From assembly GCA_013215175.1 (NCBI GenBank), contig JABSRH010000008.1, positions 1 to 33,448 of the forward strand: DNA of 33,448 nt. Reading direction: 5' to 3'. Source of the DNA: Parvularculaceae bacterium. Lineage in GTDB: Bacteria > Pseudomonadota > Alphaproteobacteria > Caulobacterales > Parvularculaceae. How positions within the stretch are numbered: position 1 is the stretch's first letter; each line of letters opens with the position of its first letter. Positions 1 through 9,660 of the stretch are shown one piece after another. The position numbers and the translations under genes were made by a program. The notes under the pieces were generated by a model, which saw nothing but the letters and a program-made list of their open reading frames with translations, had not been told where the DNA came from and did not search any database.

Positions 1-1
1 G

Positions 2-448
2 CACACGTCCAATTGGGACCTACCCTTCATGCTGGGCGTGGCCTACAAGTTTCGCATTCGCCTCAATTGGATGGGCAAGGACAGCCTCTTTAAACCTCCG
101 TTCGGCTGGCTCATGAAGGCGCTCGGCGGTATCCCCATCGACCGCTCAAAGGCCAACAATGTCGTTACACAGATGATCGAGATCTACGATAAGGCCGACC
201 AACTCGCTGTCGCGATCCCGCCCGAGGGCACCCGGTCAAAAGTCCGTGTATGGAAGACCGGCTTCTACAACATCGCCCACGGCGCGGGCGTGCCCATCGC
301 CTTCGGCTTCCTCGACTACGACCGTAAAGTCGGCGGCATCGGCGGCGTCTACACCACCACCGGCGACTATGACAAAGACATCGAAGAGATCAAAGCCTTC
401 TACGCCGAAATCATCGCCAAACACGAAGCCAAGTACAACGAAAAGTAG
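2..448 (+). CDS. 1-acyl-sn-glycerol-3-phosphate acyltransferase (PlsC/LPLAT family), 5'-truncated by window edge
   Basis: Open frame runs from base 2; begins HTSNWD (HX4D acyltransferase motif), followed by PPEGTRS motif; stop at 446-448. Confidence 0.85.
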   Translation, partial: HTSNWDLPFMLGVAYKFRIRLNWMGKDSLFKPPFGWLMKALGGIPIDRSKANNVVTQMIEIYDKADQLAVAIPPEGTRSKVRVWKTGFYNIAHGAGVPIAFGFLDYDRKVGGIGGVYTTTGDYDKDIEEIKAFYAEIIAKHEAKYNEK

Positions 449-544
449 GGCACCTTGCAAAGTCAGCTACCTTAGTCTGCTGAGGACGATGAAGAGAATG
501 CTGGCTCAAGTTGGCAATGCCATACCACTATTTAGGACGCAGGG

Positions 545-799
545 ATGATCACCAGGGCTGATCTGGCGGCAATAAAAACCAGGCTGGCCGTCGCAACGCC
601 AGGAAGGTGGGTGTCGCACATTGAAGGACGAGATCATGACTCCGGTTCGAACTTCATCATGACAGGTGTAGGAGCGCGGCGAGGCCCGGACATTGAGTTA
701 TCTGGCGCTACGAATGCTGACCAAGACTTCATTGCGCACGCTCATCAAGATATGGAGGTGCTCATTGACGCCTTAGAGCGGTTAATGGAGCAAGCTTAG
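545..799 (+). CDS. small hypothetical protein (84 aa), C-terminal 'ADQDFIAHAHQD' segment resembles small proteins seen in phage/actinobacterial contexts
   Basis: Complete ORF with ATG and stop; motif pattern only. Confidence 0.5.
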   Translation: MITRADLAAIKTRLAVATPGRWVSHIEGRDHDSGSNFIMTGVGARRGPDIELSGATNADQDFIAHAHQDMEVLIDALERLMEQA

Positions 800-832
800 A
801 GAGGTTCGCCAGTATACAAACGTTTTGTGCTC

Positions 833-1007
833 CCCACGGCTTGACCGTGGGTTCCATCTCCCGACTGAACGCACCGGAGATGCGCCGGTGATGGGTGCCA
901 CGGTCAAGCCGTGGCAAGCGCCCTGCAGGCAACATAGACCGGGGATGCGATCGCTGGGACTAGCCCCAAAACCTCTCCCTCGGGAGAGGTCCAAATCTCC
1001 GATTTGG
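833..1007. repeat. hairpin-rich intergenic element: inverted pair of CCACGG-CTTGA-CCGTGG hairpins (834-850 and 898-914) plus two further perfect stem-loops (971-990, 991-1007)
   Basis: CCACGGCTTGACCGTGG at 834-850 is the exact reverse complement of CCACGGTCAAGCCGTGG at 898-914; ACCTCTCCC-TC-GGGAGAGGT; CCAAATC-TCC-GATTTGG. Confidence 0.7.
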
Positions 1008-1475
1008 GGAGACGGGCACCTCACTGTGATTGATCCGGGATCCATCCAGAAAAAACCGCACACCCAACTTATCCCCCCACCAACCACCCATGCTACAAGC
1101 CGTCCATCGGCAGGGCTGGGACGTTCCGGATCGTCAACGGATGCCTGCCGTGGTGCAAAGCTCCGTAGGACGACTGAATCGAGCGTGAGCTTCAAGTTAG
1201 GCCGTTCGGTACGTAGTGAGCCTGCATCGCTCTGGCGCTTGGACCCGGTGGGACGGGCTCATGCCGCAGCATTCCCTCATCACACCCATTCGCAGCGGCA
1301 ACGCGCGCCAGGGCTTCCCAGACTTCTAGAGCGGTCCGCGAAAGCGGATGATCTGCATGCCCCGCGCTCAACTAGCCGGAGGCGATAGCACCAGCAAAGA
1401 CTCGCTCAAAGAGGCCGCAAGGCCGACAGCGTATCGAAAAGTAGGGCGGCTTGCGAAGCCAGCCGCCAGCTCTAC

Positions 1476-2450
1476 TCAAACAGGCACTTCCGGTGAGAAC
1501 TGCCCCTGTTTCCGATAACGGAACAAGTAGGTCGGCAAGATCGCATCGAGCGTCTTTGGCGTGATGTCCAAGTCCTTGAACGTCTTCACGCCCGACGCCG
1601 ACACAATATTATCCGACTTTAGAAGGGTTACCTGATCCCGAGTGATCAACGGTTCCACAAAGGGCAGGATCGCCGCGGTCTCGAAAAACAGTCCCATCGC
1701 ATAACCCATCAAAAACGGCAGAGGCATCAATGGCCGCTTTCGATCGATGATCTTCAGCATCAGCTGCAAACATTCTTTGAACGTCAGAACTTCGGGTCCG
1801 CCCAATTCATAGATGCCGCCTGTGGGTGCTTCGCCGTCGATCAACTTGACCACCGCGTCGGCCACATCGTCCACATATACCGGCTGGAACTTCGTTTTGC
1901 CGCCACCAATCAGCGGCAAGAAAGGCGGGAAGGGGAACTGCCGCGCCATGCCCGCAAACTGATTGAAAAAGTCATCCTGCGGACCAAAAATGATCGAGGG
2001 CCGCACCACGGTGGCACCAGGGATGGCATCCATCACCGCCTGCTCACCTTCGGCTTTCGTCCGTGCATAGACAGACTTGCTTTCGGCATTCGCACCGATG
2101 GCGGACACCTGGACCATGTTGTCGATGCCCAGCTTCGCCGCTTCTTCGGCCACGTGGGCCGCGCCTTGCGCCTGCACACTGTCAAATTTTTGCTTCCCCG
2201 TGGGTGCCAGGATACCGACCAGGTTCACCACGGCATCTGCACCGATCAGCGCATCGGTCACCGACTCGCGCACCCGAACATTGGCCTTCACCAACTGGAT
2301 CTGCCCCACGGCGCCCATCGGCTGCAGGAACACCGCATCGTGCGGGTGCCGCACCGCGGCGCGCACGCGGTGACCGCGCTTGGCCAGCTCGCGCACCACG
2401 TGCCGACCGACAAATCCTGAGGCGCCAAAAACCGTGACAAGCTTCGCCAT
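1476..2450 (-). CDS. NAD(P)-binding epimerase, complex I NDUFA9-like subunit family
   Basis: N-terminal VTVFGASGFVGRHVVRELAKRGHRVRAAVR Rossmann motif; VRPSIIFGPQDDFFNQFA typical of NDUFA9-like family. Confidence 0.85.
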   Translation of the reverse strand: MAKLVTVFGASGFVGRHVVRELAKRGHRVRAAVRHPHDAVFLQPMGAVGQIQLVKANVRVRESVTDALIGADAVVNLVGILAPTGKQKFDSVQAQGAAHVAEEAAKLGIDNMVQVSAIGANAESKSVYARTKAEGEQAVMDAIPGATVVRPSIIFGPQDDFFNQFAGMARQFPFPPFLPLIGGGKTKFQPVYVDDVADAVVKLIDGEAPTGGIYELGGPEVLTFKECLQLMLKIIDRKRPLMPLPFLMGYAMGLFFETAAILPFVEPLITRDQVTLLKSDNIVSASGVKTFKDLDITPKTLDAILPTYLFRYRKQGQFSPEVPV

Positions 2451-2603
2451 GTGATAAACTCCGCTACGTTGTCCCCGCTAAGGGCCCATGGCCTACAATA
2501 TGGTGGGCTCGGGTCCAGGCCCCAACGCGCGAAAAAGCGCAGGGGGCGCCACCTTTCCCTTGACGGCCTAGGGGTCAAATCGTATCCCGCGCGCTCGACA
2601 CCT

Positions 2604-2690
2604 GCCCAGGTGGCGGAATTGGTAGACGCGCCAGCTTCAGGTGCTGGTGTCCGTATGGACGTGGAGGTTCGAGTCCTCTCCTGGGCACCA
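2604..2690 (+). tRNA. tRNA-Leu (anticodon CAG), CCA encoded
   Basis: GCCCAGG acceptor pairs with CCTGGGC before ACCA; anticodon stem CCAGC/GCTGG with loop TTCAGGT; long variable arm; GGTTCGAGTCC T-arm. Confidence 0.96.
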
Positions 2691-2817
2691 TTCTTGATCT
2701 CGCGGCGCGTGGCGCCTTCGATGGGGCGGGCTGCTCGCCCGGCGACCGGTTGGTCGCTTGGGGCGCAGAGTTCTATCGTAAGCGCGAAGCCTCACCAAGT
2801 CCCGGCTTAGCGGTTGA

Positions 2818-4689
2818 TCAGTCGGCGATGAACTCAAACGTCAGGGCGAAGTCGCCCAGTTGCTTGCGCAGCTCGGCAGTGTTGGAGCCAGTGACCCTCG
2901 TGATCATCCCTTGCTCAGCGTCTTGCAGAACCTCGACGCTAGCTTTCGTCTCAGTATCGGCAAGCGCGGTCTCGACGACGCGCTGAATGGCTTGCGCTCG
3001 CAAGGGCGGTTTGTGGATCTTGCCCACTGCGGTCACTGGCAAGGCTTCCATGACTTCCAAATAGACCGGCGCGGCGGCGCGCTCGGGAATGCGTTCCTTG
3101 GCCCAAAGTCGCAGGGCTTCGGCATCGATCTCCGCTCCGGGATGAAGCTGAACATAGGCCGCGGGCAGCTCACCAGCATAGACATCCGGTTGCCCGATCG
3201 CAGCGGCCAGCGCCACGGCGTCATGTTCCTCAAGGGTGTTCTCGATCATGCTAGGGTCAATATTATGCCCCCCACGGATGATGACGTCTTTCGATCGGCC
3301 GGTGATCCAGAAATACTGATCTTCGTCTTGGCGTCCCAGGTCGCCGGTGTTCAGCCATCCGTCCGAGCTCAGACCGTTATCGGCGCGCTTATGGTAGCCC
3401 GGGAAAACGCTCGGGCCGCGGATGACAATCGTACCAACTTCATTCGTGTCACAGAAGCGTTTGATCTCTCCGTGTTCGTCTAACTCGGCACACTGCATTT
3501 CGAGGTAGGGCATCCGCAGTCCAATCGAGCCCACGCGCTTCTCGCCACCGAGCGGGTTGGTGGTGGCGACCACGGTACTCTCCGTCAGCCCATAGCCCTC
3601 GAGGAGCTCCACGCCCGAATACTCGACGAAGTTGCGAAACAGCTCAGGCGAAAGCGGTGCTGCGCCAACCGCGGCAAACCTGAAGGACGATAAGTCGAGC
3701 CCATCGGTTGGAACGGAAATCAGCGCGGAATAGATCGTTGGTACACCCGACATCGAATTGGCACCAAATCGATCGATGACCTGCCAGAGGTTGTCGACGA
3801 CACCAGGCCCGCGAAATCCCATAGGACTGACCATGATCTGCGCTACGCCCGCCAGCATCGACGCAAGGCCTGTCACAATCACCGCGTTCACGTGAAAGAG
3901 GGGTAGGCCAACTACCGCCTTCTCGCCAGCCTCAAAGGGTGTGACCCGTGAAATCGCCCATGCGTTGAAGACTTCATTCTCATGCGTATGAGGAGCAAGC
4001 TTGGGCGTTCCCGTTGTTCCACCAGTGTGGAATAACGACGCAATGTCGGATGGGATGAAATCACGTTCGAAGTTCAGCCCTCCATCGGGCTGTTGATCCC
4101 GCGCATCCTGGAAACACACAATGGGCTTCCCCTTCGGTGTCTCTGTTGGCCGCGTTGCTCGCGGCATGCCAAAGTAATGTCCGGGGTCCACATAAACCAC
4201 CGTGGTCACGTGGCTGAGTTCGTCCGCGATGGCGACGAGGGGATCCCACAAGTTGATCGTCGGCAGTGGCGGTGTCGTGACGATCACTTTGGTCTCGGCG
4301 GCAATCAGGAGCTTGCGGATCGTTTCGGGTTCGAGCAGCGGATTGATCGCGTTGACGATTCCAGCGGCTTCCGCGCCCCAAATGATTTCCTGTGTCTCTG
4401 GCAAATTCGGCAAGATGTAAGAGACGACGTCGGAACTCCCGACATTCAATCCGCGGAAGAGGTTGGCGGTACCGGTGACGCGCTTAGCAAACTGCTCGTA
4501 GGTGATGGTGTGCGGTTCTTCAGCAGCCGTCCCAAACGGTAGGAACATGATCGCTGGTAGATCGCCATGGCGTGCTGCAGCATCTTGGATAATGTCAAAT
4601 GTACTGGTGTGCGGACAGTACTCACGCCATGGTGTGCGCTCAATGTCTTCGATGTCTCGGATCGTTTTGATGAGGGGGTATCTAGACAT
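2818..4689 (-). CDS. acyl-CoA synthetase (AMP-dependent synthetase/ligase)
   Basis: 623 aa; FHTGGTTGTPKLAPHTHENE P-loop, GYGLTES, WLNTGDLGRQDED, GRSKDVIIRGGHNIDP motifs. Confidence 0.9.
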   Translation of the reverse strand: MSRYPLIKTIRDIEDIERTPWREYCPHTSTFDIIQDAAARHGDLPAIMFLPFGTAAEEPHTITYEQFAKRVTGTANLFRGLNVGSSDVVSYILPNLPETQEIIWGAEAAGIVNAINPLLEPETIRKLLIAAETKVIVTTPPLPTINLWDPLVAIADELSHVTTVVYVDPGHYFGMPRATRPTETPKGKPIVCFQDARDQQPDGGLNFERDFIPSDIASLFHTGGTTGTPKLAPHTHENEVFNAWAISRVTPFEAGEKAVVGLPLFHVNAVIVTGLASMLAGVAQIMVSPMGFRGPGVVDNLWQVIDRFGANSMSGVPTIYSALISVPTDGLDLSSFRFAAVGAAPLSPELFRNFVEYSGVELLEGYGLTESTVVATTNPLGGEKRVGSIGLRMPYLEMQCAELDEHGEIKRFCDTNEVGTIVIRGPSVFPGYHKRADNGLSSDGWLNTGDLGRQDEDQYFWITGRSKDVIIRGGHNIDPSMIENTLEEHDAVALAAAIGQPDVYAGELPAAYVQLHPGAEIDAEALRLWAKERIPERAAAPVYLEVMEALPVTAVGKIHKPPLRAQAIQRVVETALADTETKASVEVLQDAEQGMITRVTGSNTAELRKQLGDFALTFEFIAD

Positions 4690-4748
4690 TTTTTCTCCGC
4701 CAAATCCGTGCCAAGGCAGTGCTGACCATCAGGCGCGTTTAGGGTGTC

Positions 4749-4769
4749 GGCCGGCGCGGTGCGCCGGCC
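4749..4769. terminator. strong GC hairpin between TonB receptor and acyl-CoA synthetase (attenuator/partial terminator candidate)
   Basis: GGCCGGCGC-GGT-GCGCCGGCC, perfect 9-bp stem, 3-nt loop; no clear U-tract. Confidence 0.4.
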
Positions 4770-4820
4770 ATCGAGAATTGGAAGGCAGGGAGGTCCCTCC
4801 AACCCTACTCATTAGAGGCC

Positions 4821-7166
4821 TTAGAAGTTGAGGCTAAGCTCAACGCCATAGGTACGGGGTGCACCGACGACACACCGCTGAGGCGTTTGCAGGTTGACGG
4901 TGCCGTTTAACGAACCGCCAAAGGGCTGATCGAACATAGCGGTGCAGTAGCCTTCGTCGGCGAGGTTCCGGCCCCAAAGCGTAAGGCGCCAATCGCCATC
5001 CGCCGCTGCAATGCCCACGCGGGCGTTGAATAGCGAGTAGGCGTCTTGCACCGATTGCGGGTTATTGTTGGTGTTGGCGCCATGCTTCTGTTCAGCGATG
5101 ATTTGAGCCTCGCCCCTGATGACGTATTCCAGGTGCGTTGCCGCCAATTGATCCGTCCAGTCTATCACGAGTGATCCTTGGACATCAGGTGAGTAGTGGG
5201 CTTCGCCGCCGGTTAAGTCTTGCACCGGACCGCCGGGCAACGGTGAAGCGTTTTGGTAGTCCAAGAATTCGGAGTCCAGGAACGACAGGCCGCCATTGAC
5301 CGTGAGTTCATCAAGCGGTGCCAAAATCAAATCAGCCTCGACACCCTGCTGACGCAGCTCGCCAACATTTCGTGTAATGAAGGAAATGCCGTCAAACGCA
5401 CGATCTTGGTAATCCTCGAGATCCATGCGATAGGCGGTGATGTTCGCTTGCAGGGTATTGTTCAGCAGCTGACTCTTAATGCCGATCTCGATATTGTCAG
5501 ATGTTTCCGCACGGAACACACGTTGGTCAGCGGCGAGGGCCGGGAAGGTGCCTTGCGTGTTGAAGCCGCCACCCTTGTAGCCGGTGGAATAGGTCGCAAA
5601 GACCATGACATCTTCGGTCGGGAACCAGCTGGCGTTGGCAAAATAGGTGGTCTGACTTTCACTTATCGTCGTAGCAGGCAGTACCTCTGCCCCGCGGATG
5701 CTCAGAGCCGTGACGAAAGGGTTGTTCACGGTGCTGGTGAACTCGCCGTCCTTCTCTTCATCCGTCCACCGAAGGCCACCAGTGAAGGCCAGCTTCTCGT
5801 GGGGGCGCCACGTACCTTGTCCGAAGAGCGCATAGCTTTGAAGGTCTTGCGAGAAGTCAGCTTCCGCAGCGCCCACTTGTTGTCCAGCCGCACAGGCTTG
5901 GGCAGCGCCAATGCCAGCCAAGCCGGCGACAACGGGAATGCAGAACTGAGCGCCGAGGTCTGAGCTATCACTTATCTCGTAGCTTTCATCGTAGTAGAAA
6001 GCACCGACCACATATTCGAAAGCTCCACCTGTGGGGGATAGCAACTGTAGTTCTTGGCTGAACGTGCTGTTCTCGAACTCCTGTGCGCGGGGGAACAGTT
6101 GAGCAGGGAACCTCAGTGAACTGCCGAAGTTGGTGGCCTCCCACTCTCGGCCCGATGTTATGGAACGAAGCGTATGACCGGAAGCCAGATCATAATCAGC
6201 GTGTACGGAGAGCCCCCATTGGGAATCGTCCGAGAAGTCGCGGTGATCTTGATAAATCTCATGGTCAAAGGGGTCTGCCGACGCTGCTAGCAAGCCATCA
6301 CGGGCTTCCGCGCCAAACAGAGCACCCAACGTTGCCCCAAAGGCAGGCGAAGGGATCGTGTCCGCCAACAGCTCGACAGTCTGCCCGCCGAAATTGATCT
6401 CAGAATAGTCAGCGGATACTTTCAGCGTGAGTTGCTCGGTCGCGTTGAAAAGAACCTTGCCACGCAAGACGAGATCGTCCCGGGCGCCAAACTCCTCCCC
6501 ATTGAGAAGGTTGGTGCCGTAACCTCCGCGTTCAGAATATTGACCGGCTAACCGAACGGCGACGCTGTCCGACACAACACCGTTGAGGACAACATTGGAG
6601 TTGTAAGCGTCAAAATTACCTGCGCCTAGTGTCACAGCCGCACTATTGCCGCTGAACGATGGGTCATTCGTCCGAATGTTCAGTGCACCAGCAGCCGTGT
6701 TACGACCAAACAATGTGCCTTGCGGGCCGCGAAGAACCTCAACGGCACTCACATCGAGCAGATTGCCGAGGATAGAGCCGGGTCGCGGAAAATAGACGTC
6801 GTCGATGAAGACACCGACGGAGGGCTCAATACCGGCATTGCCAACCGAACCGACGCCGCGGATTTGGATCCGAGCGTTTGTCAGCTGACTCGAACTCGGC
6901 AGGAGAAAGTTCGGTGAGTAGAGCGCCAGGTCTTGGAGGGTCTGCACGCCAGACTCTTTTATGAAGTCAGCGGAGTAAGCTGAGATGGAAAGCGGGACAT
7001 CCTGAACATCCTGCTCGCGTTTCTGTGCCGTGACAGTGATGATGTCTAACCGCCCACCTTCTTCGGCCGCCGAGGCGTCGGGGCCATTTTGTGCCCAGGC
7101 TGATGGATTCATGACAGCAATTGCTGAGATGAAGCCTACGGACTTTAGAACCGTTTTGTATTTCAT
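4821..7166 (-). CDS. TonB-dependent receptor
   Basis: Signal peptide, TonB box-like DIITVTAQKREQDVQDVPLSISA, plug domain (RIQIRGVGSVGNAGIEPSVGVFIDDVYFPR), C-terminal TYGVELSLNF. ORF open to 7202; likely start MKYKTV at 7166. Confidence 0.92.
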   Translation of the reverse strand: MKYKTVLKSVGFISAIAVMNPSAWAQNGPDASAAEEGGRLDIITVTAQKREQDVQDVPLSISAYSADFIKESGVQTLQDLALYSPNFLLPSSSQLTNARIQIRGVGSVGNAGIEPSVGVFIDDVYFPRPGSILGNLLDVSAVEVLRGPQGTLFGRNTAAGALNIRTNDPSFSGNSAAVTLGAGNFDAYNSNVVLNGVVSDSVAVRLAGQYSERGGYGTNLLNGEEFGARDDLVLRGKVLFNATEQLTLKVSADYSEINFGGQTVELLADTIPSPAFGATLGALFGAEARDGLLAASADPFDHEIYQDHRDFSDDSQWGLSVHADYDLASGHTLRSITSGREWEATNFGSSLRFPAQLFPRAQEFENSTFSQELQLLSPTGGAFEYVVGAFYYDESYEISDSSDLGAQFCIPVVAGLAGIGAAQACAAGQQVGAAEADFSQDLQSYALFGQGTWRPHEKLAFTGGLRWTDEEKDGEFTSTVNNPFVTALSIRGAEVLPATTISESQTTYFANASWFPTEDVMVFATYSTGYKGGGFNTQGTFPALAADQRVFRAETSDNIEIGIKSQLLNNTLQANITAYRMDLEDYQDRAFDGISFITRNVGELRQQGVEADLILAPLDELTVNGGLSFLDSEFLDYQNASPLPGGPVQDLTGGEAHYSPDVQGSLVIDWTDQLAATHLEYVIRGEAQIIAEQKHGANTNNNPQSVQDAYSLFNARVGIAAADGDWRLTLWGRNLADEGYCTAMFDQPFGGSLNGTVNLQTPQRCVVGAPRTYGVELSLNF

Positions 7167-7244
7167 TTTGGCCCTCCCTGTTTTTCTGTGATAGTACTCC
7201 AACGCAAAGCCAAAACTGCAAACTTATTGGCAATTGGTGGGAAT

Positions 7245-7904
7245 ATGCGGAATCCGGAAGCGAAGCGTGGTGGCCCTCACGAGGCTGAGATGTCGGAGGA
7301 AGTCATTGAAATTCTACGCCAACATGGCACGCCTAGAGCCTTCAAAAAGAAGCAGCTCGTGGTGTCGATTGGCGATGACTTCGACAACCTGTTCTTGATC
7401 GACACGGGGCGTTTTTCCTATTCGATCATGAATGCTCAGGGTGATGTCTACATTTACGGGTACAAAGCCACCGGCTCGACGTGGGGGCTCACCGCGTCAC
7501 TCACAGGGAAGCCCGCTGCCTTTTCGTTCGAGGCAGTGGAAGACAGTGTGCTGACAAGTGTGCATCGCAACATCCTTTGGTCATTGATCGACACAAATCC
7601 TGTGGTGCGGCATGGCCTCATCTTGGGCCTGGGTTGGGCGGTGCGAAAGGCGATCGCCGTCGGGCACGAGCAGATGACCCTCTCTTTGCCGCAACGGATC
7701 GCCAACTTCTTGCTCGATAACGCCGATAGCGAGGGCAATGTTGAACTCTCGCAATCCATCCTTGCGCGGAACTTAGGTGTATCCCGTTATGCCTTGGGCA
7801 ACCACTTGCAAAAGCTGAAACATCGCGCCCTGATCGAGATCGCCTACGGCCGGGTCAAAGTCATCAATCCTACGCAACTTGCGCGGCTGGGCATGCCGTC
7901 TTGA
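7245..7904 (+). CDS. Crp/Fnr family transcriptional regulator
   Basis: cNMP-binding-like N-terminus and C-terminal HTH (LSQSILARNLGVSRYALGNHLQKLKHRALIEIAYGRVKV). ORF open from 7188; start choice (7245 or 7290) uncertain. Confidence 0.8.
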   Translation: MRNPEAKRGGPHEAEMSEEVIEILRQHGTPRAFKKKQLVVSIGDDFDNLFLIDTGRFSYSIMNAQGDVYIYGYKATGSTWGLTASLTGKPAAFSFEAVEDSVLTSVHRNILWSLIDTNPVVRHGLILGLGWAVRKAIAVGHEQMTLSLPQRIANFLLDNADSEGNVELSQSILARNLGVSRYALGNHLQKLKHRALIEIAYGRVKVINPTQLARLGMPS

Positions 7905-7980
7905 TAGGGTCTACTAATTGCCAACGCGCTGGCAGTTCTGTCTGCGCGCCACCCTACACTGTCAACTTGGAGTACCGGCG

Positions 7981-8475
7981 ATGTCACGAACATCCATCTT
8001 GAGTCTGATCTTCGCCGCCTTCTTGGTTCTCCAAGGGTGCGGCTCAAAGGAAGACGCGACCCTGGCAGACCGGGCGGCCATTACGGATCAATTGGCGCGG
8101 TACGCTCAGTCTTGGGATCGAAAAGACGCAAAAGCTGTTGTTGCTCTGCTCACAGAAGATGCAACGTTTGAGTGGGAGTTTTTGCTGGCTGAGGAGCAGC
8201 CCCCTCTTGTGACAGGGCGCGAGGCTATTCTTCAGTATGCCCGGCATGCGCATGAAACGCGGCTTGAGGGCCGCCAGTCGCGGCATCACTTCTCCGGACT
8301 GGTCTTCGAAGAACTCACGCCGACGGAAGCGCTGACCGAGAATATCTTCGAGGTTACCCATCACGTCCCTGGTCAAACACCGGTCGTCATTGCGACCGGG
8401 CTCTATCGCATCAATTGGGTGAAGACCGACGAAGGGTGGCGGATGGCCTACCGCAAACTGTTGGTCGACCGTTAG
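7981..8475 (+). CDS. SnoaL-like/NTF2-fold lipoprotein
   Basis: Signal peptide with lipobox LQGC; ITDQLARYAQSWDRKDAKAVVALLTEDATFEW typical of SnoaL-like domain. Confidence 0.75.
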   Translation: MSRTSILSLIFAAFLVLQGCGSKEDATLADRAAITDQLARYAQSWDRKDAKAVVALLTEDATFEWEFLLAEEQPPLVTGREAILQYARHAHETRLEGRQSRHHFSGLVFEELTPTEALTENIFEVTHHVPGQTPVVIATGLYRINWVKTDEGWRMAYRKLLVDR

Positions 8476-8501
8476 GCCGCTGCTTGGGAGAGGGGTTCTT
8501 T

Positions 8502-9113
8502 GTGCAGATTAAACACTCGCTGCTTCTTGGTTCGGCGTCTTTTCTGGTCGCGGCCATAGCAGCAGGCTGGGTCAGCGTCGCGTTGACGAAAGCCGGTCTG
8601 GCTGGGCCGAAGGGTTTCGAGAGCAGCTTTGAGGCCGTCAACGGCGCTTGGATGTACTCGGATAAAGTTGGTTCTCCGGCGGCATCTCGAACGGAGAGGG
8701 CCCGCGTAGCGTTGGGTGGGCCGCTAGCTCTTTCATCCGAGGAAACCATTTATTTTATGGCCTTGGAGGACGATGGGGGTGATCAGCTCACCTCTTCCTG
8801 CGATTATCGTATCACCGGCCAATCCTTCGATACACGGTGGTGGTCCTTGACGCTCTATGACAGCGAAACCCAAGTCTTTGTACCGAACGATACCAATCGG
8901 GCGAGCTGGAACAGCCGCGCCATTGGATACAACGCCGATGGTTCTTGGACAGTGATGATTTCGAACGAGCAGCAACCTGGCCATTGGCTGCCGGTTCATC
9001 AGGAGTCTGATAAACGCTTCGACCTCTTGTTGAGACTGTACAACCCCTCTGCCGAGACCCGGCGTTTAGCTCGTACGCTACCCTTGCCAACGATTGAGAA
9101 GGCCCAATGCTGA
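8502..9113 (+). CDS. DUF1214 domain-containing protein
   Basis: FDTRWWSLTLYD...NDTNRASWNSRAIGYNADGSWTVMISNEQQPGHWLPV pattern; probable GTG start after GGGAGAGG. Confidence 0.75.
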   Translation: MQIKHSLLLGSASFLVAAIAAGWVSVALTKAGLAGPKGFESSFEAVNGAWMYSDKVGSPAASRTERARVALGGPLALSSEETIYFMALEDDGGDQLTSSCDYRITGQSFDTRWWSLTLYDSETQVFVPNDTNRASWNSRAIGYNADGSWTVMISNEQQPGHWLPVHQESDKRFDLLLRLYNPSAETRRLARTLPLPTIEKAQC

Positions 9114-9643
9114 CACGAGCACTTCCCATTGTTGTGATGGCTGTTCTTGTTGGCTCCGCATTCGGAGCTTTGCTGGGTTGGAACCTGACGCTTGAGCGTG
9201 TGCCGGTGGCAGTGATGGAGGCTATAGAGGCCAAAATGATCGGCCCAGACCGGCAATGGAACAAGTGTGTTCACGAACGGCAATATGGACCCTTGCCAAG
9301 GGTCGCCCGGTCGAACCCGGACAGCATGGTCACCCGTGTTGCCTATGATCTCAGCGAGGGCTCATTAAGGTTGAGAGGGGAGACGTGGGCGGACTATTGG
9401 TCCTTATCCGTATACCAGCAAAACACCGACAACGTCTTCGTGATCAATGCCCAGCAGATTCAGGGTCGAACCTTCGACTTCACCTTGTCACCCAGCCAGG
9501 ATTCTCCGGTGCGTTCACCTTCACAGCGGATCATCTCACCGACGACTAAAGGGATCTTGCTGATCCGCAGGTTTGTGGTGTCGGAGGACGATGTGCCCGC
9601 TGTGCATGCGAACCAAGACAGTATGACGTGCGAACTCGTCTAG
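9107..9643 (+). CDS. DUF1254-like membrane protein paired with the DUF1214 protein
   Basis: N-terminal TM; ETWADYWSLSVYQQNTDNVFVIN; 7-bp overlap with upstream gene. Confidence 0.6.
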   Translation: MLTRALPIVVMAVLVGSAFGALLGWNLTLERVPVAVMEAIEAKMIGPDRQWNKCVHERQYGPLPRVARSNPDSMVTRVAYDLSEGSLRLRGETWADYWSLSVYQQNTDNVFVINAQQIQGRTFDFTLSPSQDSPVRSPSQRIISPTTKGILLIRRFVVSEDDVPAVHANQDSMTCELV

Positions 9644-9660
9644 CCAACGCTTGCGAGAGA

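Noticed and set aside
825-1388. 187-aa + strand ORF and overlapping 782-1195 minus-strand ORF
   Set aside because: Both run through hairpin repeats, have low-complexity Pro/Arg/Ser composition and no recognisable domain or clear RBS; treated as non-coding.
2860-3483. 207-aa ORF antisense to acyl-CoA synthetase
   Set aside because: Antisense shadow of a clear CDS with no recognisable domain.
5253-5963. 236-aa ORF antisense to the TonB receptor
   Set aside because: Opposes a strong family match; typical long antisense frame in GC-rich coding DNA.
9286-9305. GACCCTTG-C-CAAGGGTC palindrome inside the DUF1254-like CDS
   Set aside because: Lies within coding sequence with no contextual support for a regulatory role.
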